From contig MU008159.1 of the NCBI GenBank assembly GCA_010909165.1, forward strand, positions 1,612,001 through 1,676,000: a stretch of 64,000 nucleotides of DNA. The letters are read 5' to 3'. Both the position numbers and the translations under genes were made by a program. This document shows, one piece after another, positions 52,885 to 63,119 of this stretch (position 1 is its first letter; the number at the start of each line of letters is the position of its first letter). Under the pieces are notes generated by a model, which was given only the letters and a program-made list of their open reading frames with translations, searched no databases and was not told the origin of the DNA. This stretch comes from Anthoceros angustus. Its lineage: Eukaryota; Streptophyta; Anthocerotopsida; Anthocerotales; Anthocerotaceae.

Positions 52885-55162
52885 CTATAATCTCACATAG
52901 TCGTGCAGATTACATCCACTTGTCCTTTGCTTTAGCTTTCGCATAGCTTTCCCTTCTATCTGTCTAATCCGTTCTCTTGTGACATTGAAAACATTGCCAA
53001 TTTCCTCAAGAGTCCTTACTTTCCCATCCTCTAGCCCATACCTTAGCTTCAGAATCTCCCTCTCTCGCTGATCCAGAGTGTCTAGAAGAGAATTCACATG
53101 CTGCTTTTGAAATTCCTGGGAAATCGCGTCTTCTGCTGCAGATTCAACCTCGGTGGAACCCAGGATGTCCTGCAAAAGCAAGGGAGAGGCAGGTAAACTG
53201 GCAGTGAAAAGACAACTGTGGTTGGTCAGCCCGCATAAATTTCTGGGGATAATAAGAACACTTACTCCAAGGGTTCGGTCGTCATGGTCTTTTCCAATGG
53301 GTTTCTCCATCGACTGAGGCATCTTCGCAGATCTCGTTATCAGCTTAATCTTGTCTACACCCATACCCAGCATTTCAGCAACCTCCTCATCTCTAGGCGG
53401 CCTTTCGTAGTGCTGAGAAATGGTGCGCCTGGCTTTATTGATCCGAACAAGGACCTCATACATATGGACCTACACATCAAGCAATTCATGAGCTGCTCGA
53501 CTGCGACACAGGTGAGGTCCATCATATAGACAATACATGAGCAGCTGCAAGCAGAGAACAGCAGAAGCTCCGGTGATAGGAGCCCTTGCAAAAAGCTTAC
53601 CGGCAAACGAATTGTCCTCGATTGCTCAGAAACAGCTCTGTTTAAGGCCTGCCTGATCCACCAATGTGCATAGGTAGAAAACTTAAAACCTTTGCGGCAA
53701 TCAAATTTCTCAGCACCTCGAATAAGGCCCATGCTTCCTTCCTAGCACGCCAAGCAGCTAGAAAGGTTAAGCTTGAGAACCTCTAGTGCTACAGATGGCG
53801 ACTGAGAACTGAAAGCCGAGATAGCTAATATCAACCTCATGAGCAGGCCAGGAAGAGATGCTCAATTGCTACAGGCCGTGGTACCTGAATGAGATCCTGC
53901 AAGCACAAGCCCCGGCCCACATAGTTCCTCGCCATTGATACAACTAGACGGAGATTCGAAACAATCATTCTGTCCTTGCACTCTTGCCCATCCATTAACC
54001 GGGTCTCAAAAGCTGCAGGCTGCATGCCAGCGGCATTTGCCCATTCTTGCAGACTCGGCTCCCGTCCAAGCTGAGCAGTGACTTCTTTTTTGACAACATC
54101 TAAATGCATGAGATCCTGCACAAAGAAAGGTGCTTGTCAGATGACACCACCACGACCAGACACATGGAAGCACCAGCTGAGATATTGTATTCACTGAGGA
54201 ACAACTACCTGAATCCCTCGCGACAACTCGGCTTCCTCGTCCATTGTTAGAAGTCTTTTTTTGCACATATCCTTTATGCACCCACGCACTCGTTCACCTG
54301 CGTCCTCCCCTAAAGCGGACTTCCGCACTTTGGAGGAACCGGAACGTTTTCGAGACATCTCTGCTGCAAGTTTCTCTGCCTTCCCTTGAGCCCTCTCCCT
54401 CTTCCTCAGCCTCTCCTTCCGACGGGTAGATCTAACCACTACATTACCATCACTCTCAGGGGACCTCCCATTGGTATCCCTAGTTTCGTCTTTGGACAAA
54501 TGGATTCCATTCAATCCTTGCCCCAGGTCCGAAAAATGCCCCCTGGCTTCCTCGGAGAGCAGCTCCACATCTGTGCTGGCCTGTTCCATCTCGCGCAACC
54601 TAGCTCTCTCAAGCATCAGAAGATCCTTCTCCGATGGAAATTCCCCCATTTCTTGCTCATCGTCAACCCATGTGTCCGCAAGCAGCATTGCATCCTCGGC
54701 CGCTTTGGCAGCAGCTCTGGCCAGAGTCATTGCTTCCACTGCTGCTGCTGCCGCTAATGCTGCATCACTTGCTGTCCAGCTTTCTGTCAGAGTGGCTGCC
54801 ACTCCCTTGGGAACCTTCCTGGCTCTAATGCACCAGGAGGTATCAGTGTGTCCTCCGGGGTACGAGCGTGACAAGAGCCTGCAACACAAGGAGGGCACCT
54901 GTGAGACACTGAATCCTGACCAGCGTTGCATCACAACCAAGTTCCGACGTACCGAGCAAGCGGGTCGGTGAATGCGGAAGGTTGTGCTTGCAAGGCATCG
55001 GTTTCCTTGAGAGCAGCAGACGTGCGCCCGGGATTCTCCCCTCTCTGCAATAGCCTTGTGGAGGGTGATGCAGGAGTTGCCTGAACGGTGGTGAAACCAG
55101 CGGTGGAACCGAACGCCTGCTTGAGCTCGCAGCACTGTGACCGAAGCGCTCCTCGAGGCCAT
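52885..55162 (-). CDS. Plastid RNA polymerase sigma factor (sigma-70 family, SIG)
   Basis: Nuclear-encoded specificity factor for the plastid-encoded RNA polymerase. Five minus-strand exons keep frame: 55162-54209, 54115-53885, 53741-53601, 53469-53266 and 53169-52885, giving 604 residues. The first exon gives [14 protein letters not shown], a Ser/Arg-rich transit peptide, then an Ala-rich helix ([18 protein letters not shown]) and a highly basic stretch before region 1.2. Region 2: [20 protein letters not shown], then [20 protein letters not shown] and [17 protein letters not shown] (2.3/2.4). Region 3: [14 protein letters not shown]. Region 4: [20 protein letters not shown], then [20 protein letters not shown] (helix-turn-helix for the -35 box). 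All core regions are intact. Which of the SIG classes (SIG1-SIG6) it is cannot be told from these motifs. Its 3' end faces that of VTC2. Confidence 0.93.
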
Positions 55163-55523
55163 GCTGCCAACACCTCCGCCATTCTCACCGTGCTCACACT
55201 TATCAGCTCAAAGCCATCGAGCATCCATTCATAAAATTTCCTCACTGCCTCCACTGTCGTCTCTAGAGTCTAGAGACCGCAGTCCTACCAAAAACGTCGT
55301 CAGTGTTCCCGTAAAGTAATTTCATTTGCCTCCATACTTGTTTGGCTACTTAGACTACTCGTCCATAATCGAAGGGAGAACTATGTTGGTTGCTTGATTA
55401 TACCCCACCCACCATACAACCATACCATGCATTGGTGATGTTCTTCCTTTCGATGATTTTTTTTTCTATATACTTTATAATCATTTTTCCGTCTAGATTT
55501 TCACACGGGTTTCTTTTTCTACC

Positions 55524-56180
55524 GTGATGAGGTTCTACTTGGGCTTGGTCCAACCTCTAGCCTGTTCTCTCACGACCTGCAGTTGTGGTGCCCTTCTCAA
55601 CGACTCTAGGACCCACTTAGCTCGCTGTCCAATAAGTGGGCAGCGCTTTGCTACACTCGACACAGTCCGAGACCTCACGCTCTCATTGCCAGGGAGAGCA
55701 AATTCTTTCCTTTCAGAGAGCGCCCATATACTTTGTCTTATGGTGTATCTCTCAAAGCTGATCTATTTCTGACCGGGGGACTAGGTCTCTATTGCACATG
55801 TGGTTGTAACAGACCCTACTCGGGATACCGTATGCGAGCATGTCATCATCAACCCTCTGGGTTGGGTGGCGGAGGGAAGCGCTACAGTCAAGGTTCACAA
55901 ATACACCCCCATGCAGGAAGGCCATGATTTCATTCCCTTTGCTATTGAGACTCACGGGGCCATGGGCAAGGACTTCTCGAGGTTTATCAAGGCTTGTGCT
56001 AAAGCATACTACATCTGCAAGAATGAGGTAGGTCTCCCCCTTTCTTATGTGGTGGCTTTCTTCCGGCAACGAGTATCCGTTGCCTTGCAAAGGGCATTGG
56101 CAAACACAATTTTTAGGACAGCTTCGAGCGCGGGGAACGTAACATCTTTAGCTCCGGTGGCTAGTGTAAAACTTTGCTAG
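55524..56180 (+). pseudogene. Retroelement reverse-transcriptase C-terminal fragment
   Basis: Two adjacent frames give CSCGALLNDSRTHLARC and then VIINPLGWVAEGSATVKVHK, HDFIPFAIETHGAMG, YYICKNEVGLPLSY and RQRVSVALQRALANTIF. The Cys motif, then an (I/V)NPL segment, a FxPFAxETxG segment and an RxSVALQR(A/G)xA ending are typical of the C-terminal region of certain plant, algal and fungal reverse-transcriptase proteins. The element class (LINE or DIRS-like) is not decided. The RT catalytic domain is absent and there is a frame change at about 55775. The 3' end is related to 38048-38107. Confidence 0.55.
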
Positions 56181-56360
56181 AGAGCAAGGGTTTTCCAAAA
56201 CTGTGAATTGCTTAATTAATTACAAGTTGTACAAAGAGCGATTATAAAGTACATTGTCCAAGAGACGCAATTGTTAACTAGTTAACCCTTCGTTAAACCC
56301 TAAACTCTACACGAGTGAGCGAGTACGAGATCATGCTCATTCTTAACACTCCCTCTCGAG
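56175..56360 (-). mobile_element. Copia 3' LTR and polypurine tract, minus strand
   Basis: On the minus strand a purine tract (CTCGAGAGGGAG) is followed by TGTTAAGAATGAGC, the TG start of an LTR, running to about 56175 where it meets the preceding retroelement fragment. A TATA-like TTTATAAT lies within. The end is inferred, with no second copy in the window to confirm it. Confidence 0.5.
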
Positions 56361-57225
56361 TGTGACGAGCCGGACAGGAGCGGTGTCCAATACCACCCTT
56401 CACGCGCCAAGGACTCCTTACGCTACCAAATCCCATAATTGCCTTAGTAGGCTCCAACTGCCGCCATGGCTGTTCATATAGCCACCTCTCTTGTTGTTCT
56501 GGAGCTCACCCTCTTTCTTGCCATCCAAAGCACACACCTAATTCTGAGATCAATCATGAAGACCAGGAGCGGGAAGGAGTACACAAGTCTACAAGCTGGT
56601 GGGCCGAGCCAGACGAAGAAAAAGCGCAGGAAATCCGAGCGGAATGGAGCCCCCGACCGCAACCCCGAAAGCAACCGAGAAAGGCTGTCTAGCGATTAGG
56701 AAGACCACGTCCACGTCGGGCAAGAGTTCATGTATGGGAGGCACAGGGTGAGCTTAAGCCTCAAAGTCAGCTGGCTTAGGCCTCATCCTAAAGAGGAACA
56801 AACGCCGCCTGCCCCTCTAACACTCGAGGAAGCACAAAAAGAAGCCAGCCTCATGGAATTGCTAGCTAACGCTAACAGACTGATGCATCCCCTAAGGTCT
56901 AGAGAGTAATTCAATCAATATGTCGGCAGCCAGGCAACTAGGTACTTGCTATGAGCTTCATCCGCCTGCTGCTGACTTCATCCACTTTCAGAGATACTAA
57001 CCCTCTTCTACGCTGTAGAGCACCACAAAGTCTAGCTGTCGGGGAGGAAGGGACAGAGATATGGCATCGACTTCATCATGCCACAACATGCTCCAACCTC
57101 CCAAACCCCCACCAAATAAGTTACTGCTCGAAGTAGGTTGTCAGGTCCTTCAACCCCAGCCCCTCCATATGATGATGGTGCTTATGTTTCGGCAGCGGTT
57201 TGGTTAGGATATCTGCTGTGTTCTA
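56361..57225. other. Degenerate copia 3' region
   Basis: Lies between the polypurine tract and the RNase H fragment on the minus strand. The plus-strand frame at 56466-56696 (containing MKTRSGKEYTSL) resembles one at 58640-58750 (MRTRTGCAYALE), so the two copia remnants share this region. It is probably not protein-coding in that sense. Confidence 0.4.
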
Positions 57226-58319
57226 TTATGTGTTCATGTAGCCAACCTTGATGACCCCTCTTTCCACAGCATCCCTAATGTAATGATGTTGTATCTCGAT
57301 ATGTTTAGTGCGAGCATAAAAACAAGGGTTAGCCATAAGGGCTAGTGCTGACATGTTATCACATAACAATGAGGTAGGTTCCTTTTGCTCATGACCCAAG
57401 TCCTTGAGAAAACTGCATTCCCATTCAACCTCCTTTGCTGCGTCTGTAAGCGACTTGTACTCAACCTCTATTGATGACATGGCTATGGACAACTATTTTT
57501 TACAGCTCCAGTTTACTACTGCAGAGGTGAACAGGAATCAATAACTCGATAGGCTTTTATGGGAATCTGAGTCGGAGGCCCAGTCGGCATCCGTGAAACC
57601 TCGCAAGGTAAGTTCCGAATCTCCACTTCCTCTGTACATCAAGCTATATTTGATCGTGCCCTTCAAACACCTAAATATCCTTTTCACAGCAACCTAGTGC
57701 ACTCGACCTGGGTTCTCTAAGAATTGTGATACTGTACAAAAAGCATATTGGATATCTGGTCTCATCCAGTTTGAAACGAAGATGAAACTGCCACTGCGTG
57801 CCTATAGGGCACGTCTCCATGTCCAGCTTATCTTCAACAAATTGCAGGCATTACAGTCTAGTCGACTTTACCCCCACTGCAGTAGGAGTAATAGCATGTC
57901 TGGCCTCATCCAGCTTGAACCTCTTGAGAATTTTTGTAACATACTTGTACTGTGGATCATGATAAGCATCTCGACCTATACGATCGGCTCTATGCACGAG
58001 CGAACGCAACTCTATGTCCTCCATTTTAATTCTTGTTCATCATTTGCTTGACTTTTGTGAGCCAACTTGTGTTGTTCGTCGCTGGAATAACATCGTTGAC
58101 GTACAACGCAAGAATCATGAAGGCATCTCCCTTGGTAAGCTTGTAGATGTTATATGCCTTAGCTTGTTCGCTATACCCTACGAAAAGTAGACTCTGTGCT
58201 CGAGGGTCTAATTTCCTCCTCTTTTTGGTTGGGATATAAGCGAAAGCTCGAGAGCCAAAGACCTGAAGGTGGAGATGTGAACTTGGATACCAGAGAGCAG
58301 ACTTCGTGGAAGAGGACAA
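57226..58319 (-). pseudogene. Ty1/copia polyprotein remnant (integrase end, RT, RNase H)
   Basis: On the minus strand: the integrase C-terminal segment VFGSRAFAYIPTKKRRKLDP and LFVGYSEQAKAYNIYKL is joined directly to an RT start (ILALYVNDVI), so the middle was deleted. It continues with KYVTKILKRFKLDEARHA, PDIQYAFCTVSQFLENPG, FTDADWASDSDS and the RNase H block SSIEVEYKSLTDAAKEVEW ... LCDNMSALALMANPCF. Multiple stops and frame changes leave it inactive. Confidence 0.8.
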
Positions 58320-59430
58320 TTAACAATGAATAATGAATGTGCGAAATTGAGTAATAAGTCTTCTTATATACTACTATATATGTGACCTTCCATATATAAA
58401 TAACCCTAAACTAGATAAAGCCAGTCAAGTGTTGATTAACCTAATCTAACACCCCCCCTTAAGCTACACGAGCGGCATCATCAGGCTCTAAGCGCGTTCC
58501 TGTACAGGTGATCACGTTCTTAGTCACGAGGACCAGCTGCAAGTTATGCTCGGTGTGGTGCGCCACGGCAGCCAGCCTGCCTTTACGCCCAAGTGTGAAG
58601 TGCTTTAAGGAGATGGCCTTCCATCTAGCATTACATGTTGCCAACAGCTTCGCAATCCTCGAGCTTGCGCTGTTCCTGGTCATTCGATTGCTGCTGTGGG
58701 TCAACATGAGGACAAGGACCGGATGCGCCTATGCCCTTGAGGAGCCACTTGTGAAGCAAGCAAGAGGGAAGAAGAGAAAGCAAGCACCAAGCAAGAGAGT
58801 CGAAGATTGGGATGAGCAACACTCTGTCGGCGCCACATGTGTGTCTTGGTGGATACAAGATCAAGCTGTCCATCAAACTCCTTTGGAGAAAACCAAGGTC
58901 AGCAGAAGAAGCTGGAGAGGAGACACTCCAGGAGAATGCTGCAGATGAGGACACCCTCCTCATACCAATGAGGAAAAATGTCCAGATGCTTCAACGGCTT
59001 CGAGAGATGAGGGACCAGCAAATTTGATTAAAAAAAAATAGTTGTATCAGGTGATTAGAAAGTCGTGGAGCTTCATCCACCTATAACACCTGACCAGTCC
59101 TACCTACTGAGCTAATAGTATTGTGGTTGTGGTGTCCATGAAGAGCAGGAACAAATAATTCAAGACTTCCATCTTCACCCCCTCCCCCCAACACTCTCAC
59201 AGTAAGCGAGGTGTCTCCTAAGTAGCGTCTGTGAGCTTAGCCTTTAGATGGGGTTGATAATCTAACAGACCTAGACCTTCCATGTGTTTAAAGTGCTTGT
59301 CTTTGGGAAGTGTCTTGGTGAGGATGTGTGCTGTATTATCATCTGTGGGAACATATAAGATTTTGAGTATCCCCCTCTCAGCAGCATCTCTAACATCCCT
59401 ATTAGAAAGGGCAGCCTATGTTACAGTCAT
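58320..59430 (-). mobile_element. Second copia remnant: LTR, polypurine tract and RNase H tail
   Basis: A minus-strand purine tract (CTTAAGGGGGGG, complement of 58452-58463) precedes TGTTAGATTAGGTTAATC (from 58451), a typical copia LTR start that runs to about 58320. Upstream on the same strand, 59220-59420 encodes a copia RNase H tail (TDDNTAHILTKTLPKDKHF and HMEGLGL). The orientation is the same as the first remnant, so two 3' halves lie head to tail. Confidence 0.55.
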
Positions 59431-60390
59431 TGTTGCAATTTATGTTACACTTCTAGATTGCAACATGCTTTGGAGGCTTGGTATTAAGTTGATCACTTTC
59501 TTTCTCATGTGGTGCCACCATCTTAACATGAACCTGGCTCTCTCTCCTACCACCTCGCCCTCATAATTACACCCCCTCTCTCACGAGCATTGTTTATGAT
59601 TTCCCGCATGCAATTACAACATGACTGCAACAAGGAGCCCCTTCTCTCTCCCCTATCATCCTCCTCTCTTTGTTACACCCCCTTTGGAGAACTATTTGTT
59701 TATGTTTCACCCTGCCCTTTTCATTACACCCTCTGTTGACAACTATTTGTTTATGTCGCCCATACCAAAACATCACTATAACATGGACTAGCAACTCTCA
59801 CATTTCCTTCCTACCTCATAACTTCACCATTGCTTTATCAATATTTTTACTTGACCATAGCTATTCAGGGGTTGAAGACTAATTTTTTTTGTTTCAACCA
59901 ATCCTACAATGATAATAAATGTGCATCCTTCCATTGTGCACTTATATCCATTATAAAGTACATGATATGTATATACTTATATGTAGATAAATATAGGGGA
60001 TACATATATGTAGATAAATATACATTATATTAATATTATTATATATTTATTATATAAAAAAATTAAGGTATAAATTACTTATTCATTCTAGCCACCAGCA
60101 TAACTTCTATCCCTTGCCCTAACCAAGTACTCCTATACGTATTCCATAATATTATGTTATAATGTATAATATTTTATTATTAATTACCTATTATATTAAG
60201 GTATAAATTACTTATCAATCGGGCCATCAATGCTGAACGTTAAAATTTAGGTTTAGCACCCATCAATACTCACTACTAGTGTAGACCGAGATCAAACCCT
60301 AAACTTCCTAGTTCTAAGAAATATCCCTTGACCAATCCACTATTTTAGTTGGAGCATTAAGATCCCGGGATTTATTTGTAAGAAATCTTT
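59431..60390. other. AT-rich spacer
   Basis: Repeated words (ACTATTTGTTTATG at 59691 and 59740; TATGTAGATAAATATA near 59980 and 60007) suggest small degenerate repeats. No gene is recognised. Confidence 0.4.
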
Positions 60391-60391
60391 T

Positions 60392-60471
60392 GACCTAGAT
60401 ATAATATTATATCTAGGTCTTCTGCAAATAATATTATATCTAGGTCTTGACCTAGATATAATATTATTTGC
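60392..60471. repeat. Two adjacent perfect palindromes sharing one arm sequence
   Basis: 60392-60419 is a perfect 28-bp palindrome centred on ATAATATTAT. 60424-60471 is a perfect inverted repeat with 23-bp arms and a 2-nt centre, using the same GACCTAGATATAATATTAT arm. Together they can form alternative cruciforms or hairpins. Confidence 0.95.
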
Positions 60472-60518
60472 CTATATCTAAGTTTGTGTGCGCAAGGAAG
60501 AGGAGGAGGAGGAGGAGG

Positions 60519-60672
60519 GAGAGAGGGAAAGAGAAAGAAAGAGGGGTGGGTAATCTCGAGTCCCAAATATGAGGAGGGCGAGAGGGAAGGAGGAGGAGAG
60601 AGGGAAAGAGAAAGAAAGAGGGGTGGGTAATCTCGAGTCCCAAATATGAGGAGGGCGAGAGGGAAGGAGGAG
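60519..60672 (+). repeat. 77-bp tandem duplication, purine-rich
   Basis: Two 77-bp copies (60519-60595 and 60596-60672), each with AGAGGGAAAGAGAAAGAAAG and GGTAATCTCGAGTCCCAAAT, followed by a GAGGAGG run. The copies are almost identical, so the duplication is recent. Confidence 0.85.
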
Positions 60673-60699
60673 GAGGGGAAAAGCGGAAGGACAGTTGGG

Positions 60700-60976
60700 G
60701 GAGATTATAAGAAGTGTAAGGGTATTAAAGCCCAATGTACTTAGACTAATACACTTAGTCTAAGTTAGGTGTCAGTTAAGTATCATTAGTTTAGCTGAAG
60801 CTAATCACTAAGAAGCTTCTTGTGCTCCTTCCTAGTGGCTTCTTGTGGAGCTTTCTAGGGAACCCTGTTGGAGGGTATAAATACCCTCCAAGCCTTATCT
60901 CAATGTGAGAGAGTTACACTTCCCTCCTCCTCTCCTCGCCTCTTTCCACCATCATGTGCTGCCACAAGATCCTTCA
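60700..60976 (+). mobile_element. 5' LTR of a Ty1/copia retrotransposon (left end not fixed)
   Basis: The LTR ends ...CCTTCA at 60976, two bases before a primer-binding site. It contains a TATA box (TATAAATA, 60876-60883) inside a 20-bp inverted repeat GGAGGGTATAAATACCCTCC. The left end is uncertain because no partner LTR lies in the window; a TGTAAGGG near 60715 is a candidate. Confidence 0.6.
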
Positions 60977-60978
60977 AC

Positions 60979-60990
60979 TGGTATCAGAGC
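60979..60990 (+). promoter_or_regulatory. Primer-binding site for initiator Met-tRNA (copia)
   Basis: TGGTATCAGAGC is the canonical complement of the plant initiator methionine tRNA 3' end, used to prime minus-strand synthesis in Ty1/copia elements. It lies two bases after the LTR end. Confidence 0.92.
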
Positions 60991-61064
60991 CTTGGCTTGG
61001 TTGTGTTGTGATGTTAGAATTTTCTAGCTGCAGGGCTGGCAGCAGCTCGTGGAATTGCAGGTGA

Positions 61065-61880
61065 TCCATATTGCGGCGAGGCCGCGCGGCGGCGCGGCGG
61101 CGAGGCCGTGGCGAGGCAAGGCCGCGGGCGCGAGCCCGTGTTCGCCGAGGCCTTGGCCGCGAGGCCGTGCGGACACGGGCGCGACGCGGGCGCGGGCAGC
61201 GGGGCCTTGGCCGCGGAGGCCGTGCGGACACGGGCGCGGGCAGCAGGCCGTGGCGAGGCCTGGCCGCGGAGGCCGTGCGGACAGCGAGGCCGTGGCGAGG
61301 CCGCGCGGCGCGGCAGCCGCGGCGGACACGGGCGCGGGCGCAGCAGGCGCGGCCGCGAGGCCTTGGCGCGGGCAGCGGGGCGCGGGCGTGGCGCGGCGCG
61401 GGCGCGTGGCGCGGCGCGGGGCGGGCGTGGCGCGCGCGACACCGGCCAGCGGGGCGCGGCGCGGGCGCGACGCGGGCGAGGCGCGGGGCGGCGCGACGCG
61501 GGCGCGACGCGGGCGCGACGCCGACGCGACGCGGGCGCGACGCGGGCAGCAGGCGCGGCGCGGCGTGGCGCGGGCGCGGCGCGGGCAGCGGGGCCATGGC
61601 GCGGGCGCGGGCGCGACGCGGGCGCGGGCGTGGCGCGGCGTGGCGCGGCGTGGCGCGGCGTGGCGCGGGCGCGGCGCGGGCAGCGGGCCGTGCGGACAGC
61701 GAGGCCGCGGGCGTGGCGCGGGCGTGGCGCGGGCGTGGCGCGCGAGCAGCCACCATGTGAGGACTCGTGCGGACAGCGAGGCCGTGCGGACAGCGAGGCC
61801 GCGCGGCGAGGTGAGCACGGGCGCGGAAGCGTCGCGGCGAGGCGCGGGCGCGGGGCGTCGCGGGCGCCCAAGAACCCGGC
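61065..61880. repeat. Extreme GC-rich low-complexity block in the copia leader
   Basis: About 0.8 kb made almost only of G and C, built from GCGGGCGCGAC, GTGGCGCGGC and GTGCGGACAGCGAGGCC words in many permutations. With hardly any A or T, all six frames stay open for hundreds of codons (Arg/Ala/Gly/Pro-rich), so those frames are not evidence of genes. CpG density is very high. It sits between the primer-binding site and gag. Confidence 0.9.
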
Positions 61881-62060
61881 ACCGAAATAATCGTGGGTGC
61901 CGAACGCCGGGCGGCGAGCAGAAAATTCGCCGAAATATTCAGCGGAATACTCCGGTGGAACAGTCAACGGCAAAATACACGGGCCGCACGGTGACTGTTT
62001 TCTTCTTTGACTTTTCTGACAAGGCGAGTCGAGTGTTTTATCTGTATCGATTTTTGAATC

Positions 62061-62860
62061 ATGATGTCTTCATCATCAGAAAACGTCATGTTCAATATCG
62101 AGAAGTTAGATGGTACTAACTTCCCGTTCTGGAAAGAACAAGTGTATAATGTTCTAGTGCAGAAAAAGCAGATCAAGCCCATAAAGCTGTTAGGCGTCAA
62201 ACCGGATAGTATGACACAAGATGAGTGGAAGGACCTGGATGAGCTTGCTAGATCTACTATCATGCTAACATTGTCAAAAACAGTGTACTTCAATGTGAAA
62301 GATAAGACCACGAGTTCTGATGTGGCGGCATGTGACTGTATGAGAAGCAAAGTGCGGCTTCTCGGGTTTATTGGTTGAAAGTGGTGGACTTGAAGATGAA
62401 GGAAGGGACGAGGATGTCCGATCATCGAATGATTTCAATACCATTTTCAGACTCTCATCTCAAGGTATCACATTTCCAGTTAGTGAGAGCTATGTTTTGG
62501 TCACATTACGGAGAGTTGGGACACCTTTAAATGCACTCGAGTAATTACACTGCTAGTGGTCTTACCATTGTAAATGTAGAAGGTAGCACATTGGCGAGGA
62601 GGTGAGCAGGAAAAATATGGAACCTTCAAAAGGTTCCGGTGCCCTCATAGTGAGAGGGAGGTCCCTGCGAAGGGAAACAGCCGGACGAAGCTTTTCTCGT
62701 AGCAAATCTTGTAGTCGTAACAAGAATGTGGAGTGTCACTATTGTCACAAAGGGTCACTTCAAAAGAGAGTGCGAGAAGTTCAAAAGGACCAAGGAAAAG
62801 AGAAGCGGCGACAAGAAGGCGACTTGAATGTCGAGGTTGGAAGAGTTAAATTACATTGAG
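62061..62860 (+). pseudogene. Copia gag, frameshifted
   Basis: Opens MMSSSSENVMFNIEKLDGTN, then FPFWKEQVYNVLVQKKQIK and MTQDEWKDLDELARSTIML, the start of a copia gag of the UBN2 type. The frame ends at 62378, but VVDLKMKEGTRMSDHR and later gag pieces continue in other frames. The zinc knuckle (CHYCHKGSLQK, 62730-62780) is shifted by one base from the expected C-x2-C-x4-H-x4-C. The element is therefore not autonomous. Confidence 0.8.
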
Positions 62861-62934
62861 GACGGAGATGTCCTTATCTCTTCTTACTTGAATCTTTGCA
62901 CAATTAACGGTAGTGGATAGTCATTTATTACGCA

Positions 62935-63115
62935 ATTGGATAATTGACTGCGGTGCATCTTTCCATGTTACTCCTCATAGAGTGGTTTAGCACGTATGAT
63001 GCTACAAGGAAAGGATGTGTTAGGCTTGGAAATAACTCGCATGCGGATCGCGGGCGTTGGTGATGTCTGACTCAAGTTTGACAACATGAGTCTTCCTTCA
63101 TCTTTGAAGGACATT
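62935..63115 (+). pseudogene. Copia aspartic protease start, truncated
   Basis: Encodes WIIDCGASFHVTPHR (usual form DSGAS, here Cys for Ser) and GCVRLGNNSHADIAGVGDV, broken by stop codons. Homology stops near 63120, where unrelated sequence begins, so integrase, RT and RNase H of this element are missing. Confidence 0.7.
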
Positions 63116-63119
63116 AGAG

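Noticed and set aside
54880-54920. A 20-nt GT...AG segment within sigma-factor exon 1 (near 54891-54910)
   Set aside because: Far too short for a spliceosomal intron, and the frame is open across it.
56466-56696. Plus-strand frame with MKTRSGKEY as a small membrane protein gene
   Set aside because: A similar frame recurs near 58640 beside a second copia LTR, so it is antisense or leader sequence of a decayed retroelement.
61014-62119. Open frames of 230-356 codons on both strands in the GC-rich block
   Set aside because: All six frames are open because A/T-containing stop codons cannot occur in this composition. The products are Arg/Ala/Gly/Pro low complexity with no domain.
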